From assembly GCA_016223025.1 (NCBI GenBank), contig JACRPU010000011.1, positions 1 through 42,865 of the forward strand: DNA of 42,865 nt. The letters are read 5' to 3'. This DNA is from Nitrosomonadales bacterium. GTDB lineage: Bacteria > Pseudomonadota > Gammaproteobacteria > Burkholderiales > Gallionellaceae. Below the pieces are notes generated by a model. The model was not told where the DNA came from, did not search any database, and was given only the letters and a program-made list of their open reading frames with translations. Both the position numbers and the translations under genes were made by a program. Below are positions 33,590 through 42,788 of this stretch, piece after piece. Each line of letters opens with the position of its first letter. Position 1 is the stretch's first letter.

Positions 33590-34126
33590 GTGCGCGAACC
33601 GACTGAGCACTTCCCTTCGTTACTTGAGTTATTGAACCTCCGGTCGAAGAGCGAAGTCATGCGCCACTGCGCGGGGTTGGTGGTGCATCGCCAAGATCTT
33701 GTTGCGCTCATTCTTGTGGCACAGCACGGCGCCCTCGCACCATATCGCTACGCGAATCACTTCGCCGATACGGTAGCTCCTCATCTGCAGCCTACTGAGG
33801 CGGAGTATTCGGCAATAGCAGAGAATGGTGTCGGGGAGTTCCGAACCTACGGTGCTCGGAAATTTACTTCAAAGATATTCCAACTTTTTCGCGAGCGTCG
33901 TGTGCTGGCGGCTCATCTCTTTTACATGCCAAACTACCGCTACTGGCATCTGTTCTATTTCGATAACCGCGACACTGAGGAGTCGAAAAATCATTGGAAA
34001 CACGGTGTGCACATTCATTACATTTCCGACCTCTGGCCCAAGCTTTCGCTCCATGAGGCTTGGGCGCAGGTCAAGAGTGGGCATGTCGCGTTTCCGAGCA
34101 AAGTTTACTTGCGGTACGCATCGTGA
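33590..34126 (+). CDS. Hypothetical protein, unknown family
   Basis: This is a 178-residue frame starting at GTG 33590; the start is uncertain and no clear ribosome-binding site is visible. It looks soluble, rich in aromatic and His residues in its second half (LFYMPNYRYWHLFYFDNRDT and HWKHGVHIHYISDLWPKLS). The conserved look of that part and normal codon use suggest a real gene. I do not recognise the family. It lies inside the segment bounded by 20-bp inverted repeats, with a palindromic repeat after it. Confidence 0.6.
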   Translation: MREPTEHFPSLLELLNLRSKSEVMRHCAGLVVHRQDLVALILVAQHGALAPYRYANHFADTVAPHLQPTEAEYSAIAENGVGEFRTYGARKFTSKIFQLFRERRVLAAHLFYMPNYRYWHLFYFDNRDTEESKNHWKHGVHIHYISDLWPKLSLHEAWAQVKSGHVAFPSKVYLRYAS

Positions 34127-34145
34127 ACCGTCGGGTAAAAGCTGG

Positions 34146-34172
34146 TAAAAGGGGCCGCACGGCCCCCTTTTA
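34146..34172. repeat. GGCCCCTTTTA element, palindromic middle copy
   Basis: TAAAAGGGGCCG and CGGCCCCCTTTTA stand head to head around CA, 20 bp after the stop of the unknown gene. It divides the cassette into two one-gene units. Confidence 0.7.
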
Positions 34173-34216
34173 CTCAATCAGCACACTGGGTCAAAATCAA
34201 TCGGTGCCAACAAAGC

Positions 34217-35125
34217 ATGATATTTGATGAAGTTTATAGAAAAGCCGAGCAAGGCAATAGAAAAGCACAATTTGACATTGGCTTTAGCTATCTTAAGGGC
34301 ATAGGCGCTCGACAGAACGACAAGCTGGCATTTAACTGGTTTGGCAAGGCTGCTGAGCAAGGCTATAGACCAGCGCAATTTGAACTTGGCCATATGTATC
34401 TTAATGGCATAGGCGCTCCAAAGGACGACAAGCTGGCATTTAACTGGTATAGCAAGGCTGCCGAGCAAGGCTATAAAGCTGCGCAATATACCCTTGGTGT
34501 TATGTGCAGTAATGGCATAGGCGTTCCACAGGACGACAAGCTAGCAGTTAATTGGTATAGCAAGGCTGCTGAGCAAGGCCTTGCAGATGCGCAATATATC
34601 CTTGGTGTTATGTACTCTAGAGGCCAAGGCGTTCCAAAGGACGACAAGCAGGCATTTAACTGGTTTAGCAAGGCTGCTGAACAATACTATTATGCAGATG
34701 TGCAACTTAAACTTGGCCTTATGTACCTTAATGGCATAGGCGCTCCACAGGACGACAAGCTAGCATTTAACCACCTTAGCAAGGCTGCTGGGCAAGGCTT
34801 TGTGGATGCGCAATATATCCTTGGTGTTATGTGCAGTAATGGCCAAGGCGTTTTTCAGGACGACAAGCTAGCAGTTAATTGGCATAGCAAGGCTGCTGAG
34901 CAAGGCCTTGCGGATGCGCAATATATCCTTGGCGTTATGTACTCTAGAGGCCAAGGCGTTCCACAGGATCTTGCCCTTGCTCACATGTGGTTTAACTTGG
35001 CAGCCGCTTCTGGGGATAAAAAAGCTTATGAAGCCCGTGAGATACTCGCAATAGAAATGTCGCCCAGCCAAATAGAAAATGCACAAAAGCTAGCGCGAGA
35101 ATGGTCGGCTAAACATCAAAACTAA
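34217..35125 (+). CDS. Sel1-repeat (tetratricopeptide-like) protein
   Basis: This 302-residue protein consists of seven or so 36-residue Sel1 repeats with the pattern AAEQGxAxAQYxLGxMYxxGxGVxxDxxxAxxWxxKA, which stack into a solenoid that binds other proteins. No signal peptide is visible, so it is probably cytoplasmic. The gene is clearly AT-richer than its surroundings and the repeats are nearly identical at DNA level in places (for example around 34580-34645 and 34905-34970), a sign of recent internal duplication and transfer. It sits alone in the inverted-repeat segment. Confidence 0.9.
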   Translation: MIFDEVYRKAEQGNRKAQFDIGFSYLKGIGARQNDKLAFNWFGKAAEQGYRPAQFELGHMYLNGIGAPKDDKLAFNWYSKAAEQGYKAAQYTLGVMCSNGIGVPQDDKLAVNWYSKAAEQGLADAQYILGVMYSRGQGVPKDDKQAFNWFSKAAEQYYYADVQLKLGLMYLNGIGAPQDDKLAFNHLSKAAGQGFVDAQYILGVMCSNGQGVFQDDKLAVNWHSKAAEQGLADAQYILGVMYSRGQGVPQDLALAHMWFNLAAASGDKKAYEAREILAIEMSPSQIENAQKLAREWSAKHQN

Positions 35126-35163
35126 ACAACCACCAGTCGTTGCGAGAGTCCCAGCTTTTGGGG

Positions 35164-35199
35164 TAAAAGGGGCCGGGGATAAAAGGGGCCGTGCTCGAA
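35164..35199 (-). repeat. GGCCCCTTTTA element, right end of the cassette
   Basis: TAAAAGGGGCC occurs at 35164-35174 and again at 35180-35190. The second continues GTGCTCGAA, making the full 20-bp inverted partner of copy C. Confidence 0.75.
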
Positions 35200-35206
35200 A
35201 TAAACA

Positions 35207-35270
35207 ACCCTGCCCCAAGGGGCGGGGTATTGCGTTCGTTCATCCCGTCATTTTCCGCCGCAAGCGGCGG
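35207..35270. repeat. Two GC hairpins downstream of vapC
   Basis: ACCCTGCCCC/GGGGCGGGGT (35207-35228) and CCGCCG/CGGCGG (35255-35270) are short-loop hairpins. They lie after the vapC stop on the minus strand. No T-run follows, so they look more like REP-type repeats than a rho-independent terminator. Confidence 0.55.
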
Positions 35271-35288
35271 GGAATTTACCCAAAGAGA

Positions 35289-35693
35289 TTAAATTTCAGG
35301 CGGCAGCACTGAGCGGAGGCCAAGATGTTCAACGAACGAATCGAAGTCCCTATCGCTATACAAAAGGGGCAATCCGCGTTCGATGCAATGGGTGGCAATT
35401 ACCGTGTCTATCGTCTTGCGCGCGGTTATCCCTAGAGATCGCAGCACACGAAAGTTTCTGGCGGCTTGAATGGCTATGTTCCGCCCAGCCAGGTCCACGA
35501 TTATCAACGCAGTCATGAGCTTCTTCGCTTGGTTGAAGTCCCGCTCGCTGACAAAGCCTTGCAGCACCTCGGTCAAAATAAGGTCGCCCGTCGCAATCGG
35601 CTCGACACCAAGCAGCGCGTCCAGCTTTTCCACCTGTGGTGTTGCTGTTCCCCGAAAGTAGTCAACCCAAACGCTGGAGTCGACCAAAATCAT
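35289..35693 (-). CDS. PIN-domain toxin, VapC type
   Basis: This 134-residue protein begins MILVDSSVWVDYFRGT with the first acidic residue Asp5, has TGDLILTEVLQGF with the conserved Glu, and ends with TIDTVIATHCIERGLPLLYSDRDFDSF carrying the other two Asp residues. These form the Mg-dependent RNase site of VapC toxins. It overlaps the antitoxin gene upstream by 4 bp. Confidence 0.93.
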   Translation of the reverse strand: MILVDSSVWVDYFRGTATPQVEKLDALLGVEPIATGDLILTEVLQGFVSERDFNQAKKLMTALIIVDLAGRNIAIQAARNFRVLRSLGITARKTIDTVIATHCIERGLPLLYSDRDFDSFVEHLGLRSVLPPEI

Positions 35694-35884
35694 TTGCCGA
35701 GCCTCATCGCGTCAAGGTCGCCTTGCCAGTTGAGCTTGCCGCGAAAGCGCTTGATCTCCTCTTGCTGCCGCAACAGCAGCAGGGTGCGCAGCCCAAGCTC
35801 CACCGCTTCCCGCTTGGTCTTTAACCCGGTCGCCCGGAGAGTGCTTTCCATCAGATTGTCGTCAATTACGATATTGGTTCGCAT
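35690..35884 (-). CDS. VapB-type antitoxin
   Basis: This 64-residue protein (MRTNIVIDDNLMESTLRATG, then LKTKREAVELGLRTLLLLRQ) has the short N-terminal DNA-binding strand and helix of VapB/ribbon-helix-helix antitoxins (type often labelled DUF2191). The C-terminus would wrap the PIN toxin. AAAGGA precedes the start. The gene is first in a two-gene operon with its own promoter. Confidence 0.9.
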   Translation of the reverse strand: MRTNIVIDDNLMESTLRATGLKTKREAVELGLRTLLLLRQQEEIKRFRGKLNWQGDLDAMRLGK

Positions 35885-35886
35885 GG

Positions 35887-35914
35887 TGTGTATCCTTTCA
35901 TTTTATTTTACACA
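35887..35914. promoter_or_regulatory. Possible autoregulatory operator of the vapBC-like pair
   Basis: TGTGTA (35887-35892) and TACACA (35909-35914) form an inverted repeat just before the antitoxin start, between the promoter and the gene. Toxin-antitoxin complexes usually bind such sites. Confidence 0.45.
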
Positions 35915-35942
35915 TTGTAGGCTGCGGTCGCGTATCTGGCAA
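35914..35942 (-). promoter_or_regulatory. Promoter of the vapBC-like pair
   Basis: On the minus strand TTGCCA (35942-35937), a 17-bp spacer and TACAAT (35919-35914) make a good sigma-70 promoter 29 bp before the antitoxin start. Confidence 0.55.
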
Positions 35943-36050
35943 CAACTCAACCGACACAACTCAACCGAAACTTCTGCACTCAAGCGTGGACGGTAAGAAA
36001 AGCCCGCGTATACGTTCGGCATGGAGTGACCGTTGCGTATCGCTGGCATC

Positions 36051-36269
36051 TCAACACCCTCTCCAGTTTGCCGTTGTCCGCGAGGACACCCGTTTGGTCA
36101 GTTGTACCAGTTTGACCAGCTTGCTGTTGGGATGCAGAAAGCCGAAATTGCGCGCACGCCTGAAACCCTTTGGAAGGGCAAAAGTGGCAAAGGAACCCGC
36201 CCCGCCATCATCCCGCAACGGGTTATCCTGGTTGAAATGCAGCGAGGACGAACGGTTCTGCCAGCGCGG
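36051..36269 (-). pseudogene. IS91-like transposase C-terminal remnant
   Basis: Directly after the panD stop, the minus strand has an open frame that includes FALPKGFRRARNFGFLHPNS, which resembles the C-terminal region of IS91/IS801-type rolling-circle transposases (LPKGFxRxRxxGFL). The frame has no start of its own and the rest of the transposase is missing. It marks an old insertion edge between the vapBC-like pair and panD. The assignment rests on pattern memory. Confidence 0.45.
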
Positions 36270-36650
36270 TTATGCCGCCTGGGCGGGGATATGGTCGCGC
36301 TGCGCGACGATGCGGTTGTGCTCGTCCACGTAGACGAGCTGGGGATGGAACCTTTGCAGCTCCAGCTCGGAATACATCGCGTAGGTGGCGATGATGAGGA
36401 TGTCGCCAGGGGCGGCCTTGTGCGCCGCCGCGCCGTTCACCGAGATGACGCCGGAGCCGCGCTGCGCGCGGATGGCGTAGGTGGTGAAACGCTCGCCGTT
36501 GGTGACGTTGTAGATGTCAATCTGCTGGTACTCGCGGATGTCGGCGGCGTCCAGCAGGTTCTCGTCTATCGCGCACGAGCCTTCGTAATGCAGCTCCGAG
36601 CGCGTCACGCGCACCCGGTGCAATTTGGATTTCAGCATGATTCTTTGCAT
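36270..36650 (-). CDS. panD: Aspartate 1-decarboxylase
   Basis: This 126-residue enzyme makes beta-alanine for pantothenate. It carries the self-cleavage site Gly24-Ser25 in HYEGSCAID, which yields the pyruvoyl cofactor, and [28 protein letters not shown] chose the ATG at 36650 ([20 protein letters not shown]), the usual family start; GGGAG lies 10 bp upstream. It follows panC by 31 bp. Confidence 0.96.
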   Translation of the reverse strand: MQRIMLKSKLHRVRVTRSELHYEGSCAIDENLLDAADIREYQQIDIYNVTNGERFTTYAIRAQRGSGVISVNGAAAHKAAPGDILIIATYAMYSELELQRFHPQLVYVDEHNRIVAQRDHIPAQAA

Positions 36651-36681
36651 GGAAGCCATTCTCCCGAAACTGAGGCGCGCA

Positions 36682-37521
<840 letters not shown>

Positions 37522-37581
37522 TCACCGGATGAATGATTTTTACACCCCGGCCAATTTAAAGAAACGCAGACACTTTTTTCC

Positions 37582-37600
37582 GAGAACAAATCTACCCTGG
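37582..37600 (+). repeat. 19-bp motif shared with the purB upstream region
   Basis: GAGAACAAATCTACCCTGG differs at one base from 8743-8761. It lies in the divergent panC-bioC spacer (37507-37731), where no other clear promoter could be read with good spacing. Confidence 0.45.
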
Positions 37601-37731
37601 ACGGGGCTGCCGAAGGCTGGCAAGCGGATAGGATGCTGCCGCGCCGCCCGTATTGTAGCCCTTTGACAGTCCGCGCACGAGCGGGCGGCTTGCCGGGTTA
37701 CAATTGAGGCTCACTCGCGCCAAACATATCC

Positions 37732-38697
37732 ATGGATGCATTTGAAATTGACAAGCGCGCCGTGCGCCGCGCGTTCAGCCGCGCGGCGGAACGCTACGAT
37801 GCCGCCGCCGTATTGCAGCGCGAAGTGTGCGGGCGGATGCTGGAGCGGCTCGACTATATCAAGCTCCAACCCGCGCGCGTGCTGGACGCGGGCTGCGGCA
37901 CCGGCTGGGGAGCGCGCCAGCTCGGCGACCGCTACCGGCGGGCCGAGATCATCGCGCTCGACATCGCCATCGGCATGTTGCGCGCGGCGCGCGGCGCTTC
38001 TGGCTGGTGGCGCACACTGTTCTCAGGCGGAGGGCAGGCTTGTCTCTGCGCCGATGTCGAATCGCTGCCGCTGGCGGCGCAGAGCGTGGATCTGGCCTGG
38101 TCAAACCTGACCGTGCAATGGTGCAACGATTTGCCCGCCACCTTCCGCGAATTGCACCGCGTATTGAAACCGGAAGGGCTGCTGATGTTTTCCACCTTCG
38201 GACCGGATACTCTGAAGGAGTTGCGCGCCGCCTTTCGCGGCGTGGACGGATACAACCACACCAACCGCTTTACCGACATGCACGACATCGGCGACATGCT
38301 GCTGGATGCCGGTTTCGCCGAACCGGTGATGGATATGGAAATTATCACGCTCACCTACGGCGACGCGAAAGCGGCGATGCTGGATTTGCGCGGCATCGGG
38401 GCGCATAACGCCACCGCCGGGCGCGCGCCGGGAATGATGGGCAAGCAGGCGTGGGGCAGGATGCTGGAAAATTACGAGCACCTGCGCCGTGACGGCAAGC
38501 TGCCGGCGACGTTTGAAATCATCTACGGCCATGCGTGGAAACCGCGGCCCAGCAAAACGGCGGACGGCAGGGCGATCATTCAAACCCCGTTCAATCTTGG
38601 CGCAAACCAACCCCCCGCCCCCCCATTATCAGGCGGGCAATCAAATTCCCCCCCCCCTGCTGGTTATGGCGAGGGGAGGCCGGGAGGGGTTGCATGA
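37732..38697 (+). CDS. bioC: Malonyl-[ACP] O-methyltransferase
   Basis: This 321-residue enzyme methylates malonyl-ACP to start pimelate synthesis for biotin. It has RRAFSRAAERYDAAAVLQRE at the start, the SAM motif VLDAGCGTGWG, SNLTVQWCNDLP and FSTFGPDTLKELRAAF, all typical of BioC. The last 30 or so residues (PPAPPLSGG to GEGRPGG) are read from a GC-rich repeat and look like an addition to the usual end. The stop overlaps bioD as ATGA. Confidence 0.95.
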   Translation: MDAFEIDKRAVRRAFSRAAERYDAAAVLQREVCGRMLERLDYIKLQPARVLDAGCGTGWGARQLGDRYRRAEIIALDIAIGMLRAARGASGWWRTLFSGGGQACLCADVESLPLAAQSVDLAWSNLTVQWCNDLPATFRELHRVLKPEGLLMFSTFGPDTLKELRAAFRGVDGYNHTNRFTDMHDIGDMLLDAGFAEPVMDMEIITLTYGDAKAAMLDLRGIGAHNATAGRAPGMMGKQAWGRMLENYEHLRRDGKLPATFEIIYGHAWKPRPSKTADGRAIIQTPFNLGANQPPAPPLSGGQSNSPPPAGYGEGRPGGVA

Positions 38698-39374
38698 GCT
38701 ACTTTGTCACCGGAACCGACACCGGCGTCGGCAAGACGCTGGTCTGTTGCGCGCTGCTGCGCGCCTTCGCGGTGCGGGGCAGGCGCGTGGCCGGTTTCAA
38801 GCCGGTTGCCGCAGGCTGCGGCGAAGACGAGCACAACGGGGACGCCCTGGCGCTGCGCGCGGCAAGCTCGATGCCGCTCACTTACGGGCAGGTGAACCCG
38901 TACTGTTTTCGCCACGCCATCGCGCCCCACCTCGCCGCGAAGCATTCCGGCGTGCGCATCGAGCTGACGCGCATCCTCGCTTCGTACCGCGAGCTGGCCG
39001 GGCAAGCGGACGAAGTGATCGTGGAAGGGGCGGGAGGTTTTCTGGTGCCCCTCAACGACCGGCAAACCGGCGCCGATCTGGCGCAACTGCTCGGCCTGCC
39101 GGTGATACTGGTAGTGGGTTTGCGGCTGGGGTGCCTGAACCACGCCCTGTTGACCGCCGCCGCAATCGCGGCAAGCGGATTAACGCTGGCGGGCTGGGCG
39201 GCGAACGTGCCGGATGCGGATCTGCCCGCGCTGCGGGAGAATATCGCTGCCTTGCGCGAACGCCTGGCGGCGCCGTTGCTGGGCGTGATCGAACATCAGG
39301 CGCAGCCGGATGCGGGGGCGGCGGCCGCGCAATTGAATATCGGGTTGCTGGGCGATACCGGGGGCAATGCGTAA
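38694..39374 (+). CDS. bioD: Dethiobiotin synthetase
   Basis: This 226-residue enzyme closes the ureido ring of dethiobiotin with CO2 and ATP. It has the P-loop GTDTGVGKT (7-15), GFKPVAAG, NPYCFRHAIAPHLAA and VEGAGGFLVPL. GGGAGGGG precedes the ATG and the start overlaps bioC by 4 bp. The other biotin genes (bioA, bioB, bioF) are not in the window. Confidence 0.96.
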   Translation: MSYFVTGTDTGVGKTLVCCALLRAFAVRGRRVAGFKPVAAGCGEDEHNGDALALRAASSMPLTYGQVNPYCFRHAIAPHLAAKHSGVRIELTRILASYRELAGQADEVIVEGAGGFLVPLNDRQTGADLAQLLGLPVILVVGLRLGCLNHALLTAAAIAASGLTLAGWAANVPDADLPALRENIAALRERLAAPLLGVIEHQAQPDAGAAAAQLNIGLLGDTGGNA

Positions 39375-39380
39375 CCTCCT

Positions 39381-39452
39381 TTAGCGTAAATCTCGCGCAG
39401 CGAGGGCATACCGTACCCCTCGCCCTCCGGGAGAGGGGGAACGGGGGTGAGG
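39381..39452 (-). repeat. Degenerate relative of the 117-bp repeat
   Basis: On the plus strand TTTAGCGTAAATCTCGCGCA, GCGAGGGC, CCCTCGCCCTCCGGGAGAGG and GTGAGGGAG follow, in order, the reverse complement of the 117-bp repeat but with many changes. It fills part of the gap between bioD and the response regulator gene. Confidence 0.55.
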
Positions 39453-39585
39453 GAGACGCGCATGGCGCAGACGATTCATCATCCGGGGCGGCCTGCGCCA
39501 TGCGCGTTCGGCGGCAGGAAAGAAAGTTTTCCCTGCCTGCTGCTTGTTGTATGATTAGCAACAGAAAACATCCGGGGGAGATGGG

Positions 39586-40257
39586 ATGAAAATACTGTTG
39601 GCGGATGATCACGCGCTGTTCCGCGAAGGGATGCATCATGTCATGCACCAGTTGGACGAGGACGGCGATCTGGGCGAACAGGTTGAAATTCTGGACGCCT
39701 GCAACTTTCCGGAGGCGCTGGCAATTGCGGAAAAAAATCCCGACATCTGCCTGGCCTTGCTCGATCTCATGATGCCGGGCAGCGAGGGCGGCGTCCCCGC
39801 AATCCGGTATTTCCATTCGCGCCACCCGGACATCGTGATAGTGGTGCTCAGCGGCGCCAACCAGCGCGAAGAGATCATGGGCGCGATGAACGGCGGTGCG
39901 ATGGGCTTTATTTCCAAATCGTCGAGCAGCAAGGAAATGGTTCAAGCCCTGCGCGTTATCCTGGATGGCGGCACCTACCTGCCGCCGCAACTGTTGCAGC
40001 AAGCGACGAACGCGGGCGACGGGCGCACCGCCTGGCGCAACAACAAGTTCGGCCTGACTGGGCGCCAGTTGGAAGTGCTGCAATATATCGGCCGAGGCTT
40101 GACAAACAAGAGCATCGCCGAGGTGATCGGCTTGTCGCAAGGCACGGTCAAAATTCATGTTTCGGCGGTATTTCATATCCTGCAAGTCAACAACCGGATA
40201 GATGCGGTGCGCGCGGGGCGGCGCCTGGGCTTGCTCGAAAGCGAAGAAGCCTCGTGA
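39586..40257 (+). CDS. NarL/FixJ-family response regulator
   Basis: This 223-residue protein has a receiver domain (about 1-125) with Asp7/Asp8, the phosphorylated Asp in LALLDLMMPG (about residue 61) and the Lys of FISKSSS. A LuxR-type helix-turn-helix follows (about 150-212): LTGRQLEVLQYIGRGLTNKSIAEVIGLSQGTVKIHVSAVF. GGGGGAGA precedes the ATG. No histidine kinase gene lies beside it, so its partner is unknown. Confidence 0.93.
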   Translation: MKILLADDHALFREGMHHVMHQLDEDGDLGEQVEILDACNFPEALAIAEKNPDICLALLDLMMPGSEGGVPAIRYFHSRHPDIVIVVLSGANQREEIMGAMNGGAMGFISKSSSSKEMVQALRVILDGGTYLPPQLLQQATNAGDGRTAWRNNKFGLTGRQLEVLQYIGRGLTNKSIAEVIGLSQGTVKIHVSAVFHILQVNNRIDAVRAGRRLGLLESEEAS

Positions 40258-40271
40258 GGCCGGGTTACCTG

Positions 40272-40433
40272 GTGCAGTGTCTCGCAAATACCCCGACATG
40301 AAACCGCGTCTTTCTTCCGCCATGCGGCGTTGCATCCCCTTGCCGTATACCCCATACGGCTTCGGGTCTGCGCCTTGCCTGGCGAAAAAATTCATCTGTT
40401 TCATCCTGCCAAGCCATTTGCGAGACACTGCAC
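40272..40433. mobile_element. MITE-like element with perfect 18-bp terminal inverted repeats
   Basis: GTGCAGTGTCTCGCAAAT (40272-40289) and its exact reverse complement (40416-40433) bound a 162-bp element. Outside them CTG and TAG extend the pairing to 21 bp with one mismatch. The inside has a hairpin GCCGTAT/ATACGGC around ACCCC and no transposase. A truncated copy is at 10564-10700. The ftsK start is 16 bp after its right end, so ftsK expression must read through it or start in it. Confidence 0.85.
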
Positions 40434-40449
40434 TAGCGCCGGATGCGAC

Positions 40450-42726
40450 ATGCCATTGAGCGCGACCGACAAGCCCTCCCCCCTGCCCGCCCGACTGGCG
40501 GCGCTGCTACGCGAAGCGCGCTGGATTGTCCTGCTCGCGACCGCGCTGTACCTGATCCTCGTTCTGTATGGCTACGACCGCAACGACCCCGCCTGGTCGC
40601 ACAGCGCCAGCGGCGCCGTGCCGCGCAATCCCGGCGGCGTATTCGGCGCCTGGCTGGCCGACGTGCTGCTGTACGTGTTCGGGTTCTCCGCATGGTGGTG
40701 GGCTGTGTTTCTCGTGCAGCGCGTGTGGTCGGGCTATCGCGGCATCTCCCCCGCCAGCTTGTTCGATCGCCGCGCCCTGTGGGTGGCGCTATCCGGTTTC
40801 GCCCTGCTGATCCTGGCCAGCAGTTCGCTGGAAGCGCTTCGTCTGCACAGCCTGAAAGCCGTGTTGCCGTTCGCTCCCGGCGGTATGTTCGGAGCGGTGC
40901 TGGGCGATGCGCTGGCAGGTTTTCTCGGCTTTACCGGAGCCACCCTGTTCCTGCTGGCGCTGGTGGCTGCCGGGTTCAGCCTGTTCACCGGCCTGTCGTG
41001 GCTGCGTTTCACCGACTGCCTGGGCGCAGCCATCGAAAAGTCCTGGCTGGCGGCGAAAGGGTTCTGGCAGACCCGGCAGGACCGGCGGCTGGGCGCCCAG
41101 GCATCGAGCGAGCGACTGGCGGTGGTGGAAGAAGAGAAGAAGCGCGTGGAAGAGCACCAGCCCATCCGCATCGAGCCGCCGCTGATCGAAGTGCGCCAGT
41201 CGGCGCGAGTGGTGGAAGAAAAGCAGGTGCCGCTGTTCGCCGACATGCCGGATTCGCCGCTGCCGCCGCTGCACTTGCTGGATCAGCCCGCACAGGAAAT
41301 CGAAGTGCTGTCATCCGATACCCTGGAGTTCACTTCGCGCCTGATCGAGCGCAAGCTCAAGGATTTCGGCGTGGAAGTGAAGGTGGTGGCGGCTTATCCG
41401 GGGCCGGTCATCACGCGCTACGAGATCGAGCCCGCCGTCGGCGTGAAAGGCAGCCAGGTCACCAACCTGGTGAAAGACCTGGCGCGCGCGCTGTCGGTGG
41501 TGAGCATCCGCGTGGTGGAAACCATCCCCGGTAAAACCTGCATGGCGCTGGAGCTGCCCAACCCGAAACGGCAGGTGGTGAAACTCTCCGAAATATTGGG
41601 CTCGCAGGCCTACGCGGACATGCACTCGCCGCTGACCATGGCGATGGGCAAGGATATTTCCGGCAAGCCGGTGGTGGCCGACCTGGGCAAGATGCCGCAC
41701 GTGCTGGTGGCGGGCACCACCGGTTCCGGCAAGTCGGTGGCGATCAACGCCATGATTCTGAGCCTGCTGTACAAGACCGCGCCGCAGCAGGTGCGCCTGC
41801 TGCTGGTGGACCCCAAGATGCTCGAACTGTCGGTGTACGAAGGCATCCCGCACCTGCTCGCGCCGGTGGTCACCGACATGCGCCAGGCCGCATCCGCGCT
41901 GAACTGGTGCGTGCAGGAAATGGAGCGGCGCTACCGCCTGATGTCGTCGCTCGGCGTGCGCAACATTTCCGGCTACAACCAGAAAGTGCGTGACGCCATC
42001 AAGGCCGGACAGCCGTTGACCAACCCGTTCACGCTCACCCCAGATAATCCCGAAGCGCTGGAAGAGCTGCCGTTCATCGTGGTTTTCATAGACGAGCTGG
42101 CCGACCTGATGATGGTGGTGGGCAAAAAAGTGGAAGAGCTGATCGCGCGGCTGGCGCAGAAGGCGCGCGCCTCCGGCATCCATCTGGTGCTGGCGACCCA
42201 GAGGCCGTCGGTGGATGTCATCACCGGCCTCATCAAGGCCAACGTGCCGACGCGCGTCGCCTTCCAGGTATCGAGCAGGATTGATTCCCGCACCATTCTG
42301 GACCAGATGGGGGCGGAGGCGCTGCTCGGACAGGGCGATATGCTTTACCTGCCGCCCGGAACCGGCTACCCGCTGCGCGTGCATGGCGCGTTCGTATCCG
42401 ACCAGGAAGTGCATCGCGTCGCCGAACACCTCAAGGCGCAGGGCATGCCGAACTACATAGAAGGCGTGCTGACCTCGCTGGATGAGCAGGAAACGGGCGG
42501 CGAGGAGGAAGGCGGCGCGGACGCGGAAAGCGACGCGCTCTACGACCAGGCGGTGGAAGTGGTGCTGAAATCGCGCCGCGCCTCCATCTCGCTGGTGCAG
42601 CGCCATTTACGCATCGGCTATAACCGCGCCGCACGGCTGATCGAACAGATGGAAAAAGCCGGGCTGGTGACGCCCATGCAGAGCAACGGCAACCGCGAAG
42701 TGATAGCTCCGGCTCGACAAGAATAA
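40450..42726 (+). CDS. ftsK: DNA translocase FtsK
   Basis: This 758-residue protein moves chromosome ends apart at the division septum. Four membrane helices occupy about residues 20-190. A linker follows, then the motor: Walker A GTTGSGKS at 422-429 and Walker B FIDELADL with Asp548. The C-terminal gamma domain (about 690-755: [36 protein letters not shown]) reads polar DNA signals. I chose the ATG at 40450 (MPLSATD), since frames further upstream lie inside the MITE-like element. The ribosome-binding site is weak (GGATGCG). Confidence 0.94.
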   Translation: MPLSATDKPSPLPARLAALLREARWIVLLATALYLILVLYGYDRNDPAWSHSASGAVPRNPGGVFGAWLADVLLYVFGFSAWWWAVFLVQRVWSGYRGISPASLFDRRALWVALSGFALLILASSSLEALRLHSLKAVLPFAPGGMFGAVLGDALAGFLGFTGATLFLLALVAAGFSLFTGLSWLRFTDCLGAAIEKSWLAAKGFWQTRQDRRLGAQASSERLAVVEEEKKRVEEHQPIRIEPPLIEVRQSARVVEEKQVPLFADMPDSPLPPLHLLDQPAQEIEVLSSDTLEFTSRLIERKLKDFGVEVKVVAAYPGPVITRYEIEPAVGVKGSQVTNLVKDLARALSVVSIRVVETIPGKTCMALELPNPKRQVVKLSEILGSQAYADMHSPLTMAMGKDISGKPVVADLGKMPHVLVAGTTGSGKSVAINAMILSLLYKTAPQQVRLLLVDPKMLELSVYEGIPHLLAPVVTDMRQAASALNWCVQEMERRYRLMSSLGVRNISGYNQKVRDAIKAGQPLTNPFTLTPDNPEALEELPFIVVFIDELADLMMVVGKKVEELIARLAQKARASGIHLVLATQRPSVDVITGLIKANVPTRVAFQVSSRIDSRTILDQMGAEALLGQGDMLYLPPGTGYPLRVHGAFVSDQEVHRVAEHLKAQGMPNYIEGVLTSLDEQETGGEEEGGADAESDALYDQAVEVVLKSRRASISLVQRHLRIGYNRAARLIEQMEKAGLVTPMQSNGNREVIAPARQE

Positions 42727-42788
42727 AGGGGTCTTCGTGAAAGAGTGTGGGTAAATTTCATGCTTTTTAGAGCTTCGGGAGCATTGAC

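Noticed and set aside
33187-35199. Integron gene cassettes with attC sites
   Set aside because: The boundary repeat lacks the attC core pattern (GTTRRRY and RYYYAAC) and no integrase is visible; another cassette mechanism is more likely.
35255-35270. Intrinsic terminator of the vapBC-like pair
   Set aside because: The hairpin is strong, but no T-run follows on the minus strand.
37663-37704. Promoter for bioC from TTGACA (37663) and TACAAT (37699)
   Set aside because: The spacer of 30 bp is far too long for sigma-70.
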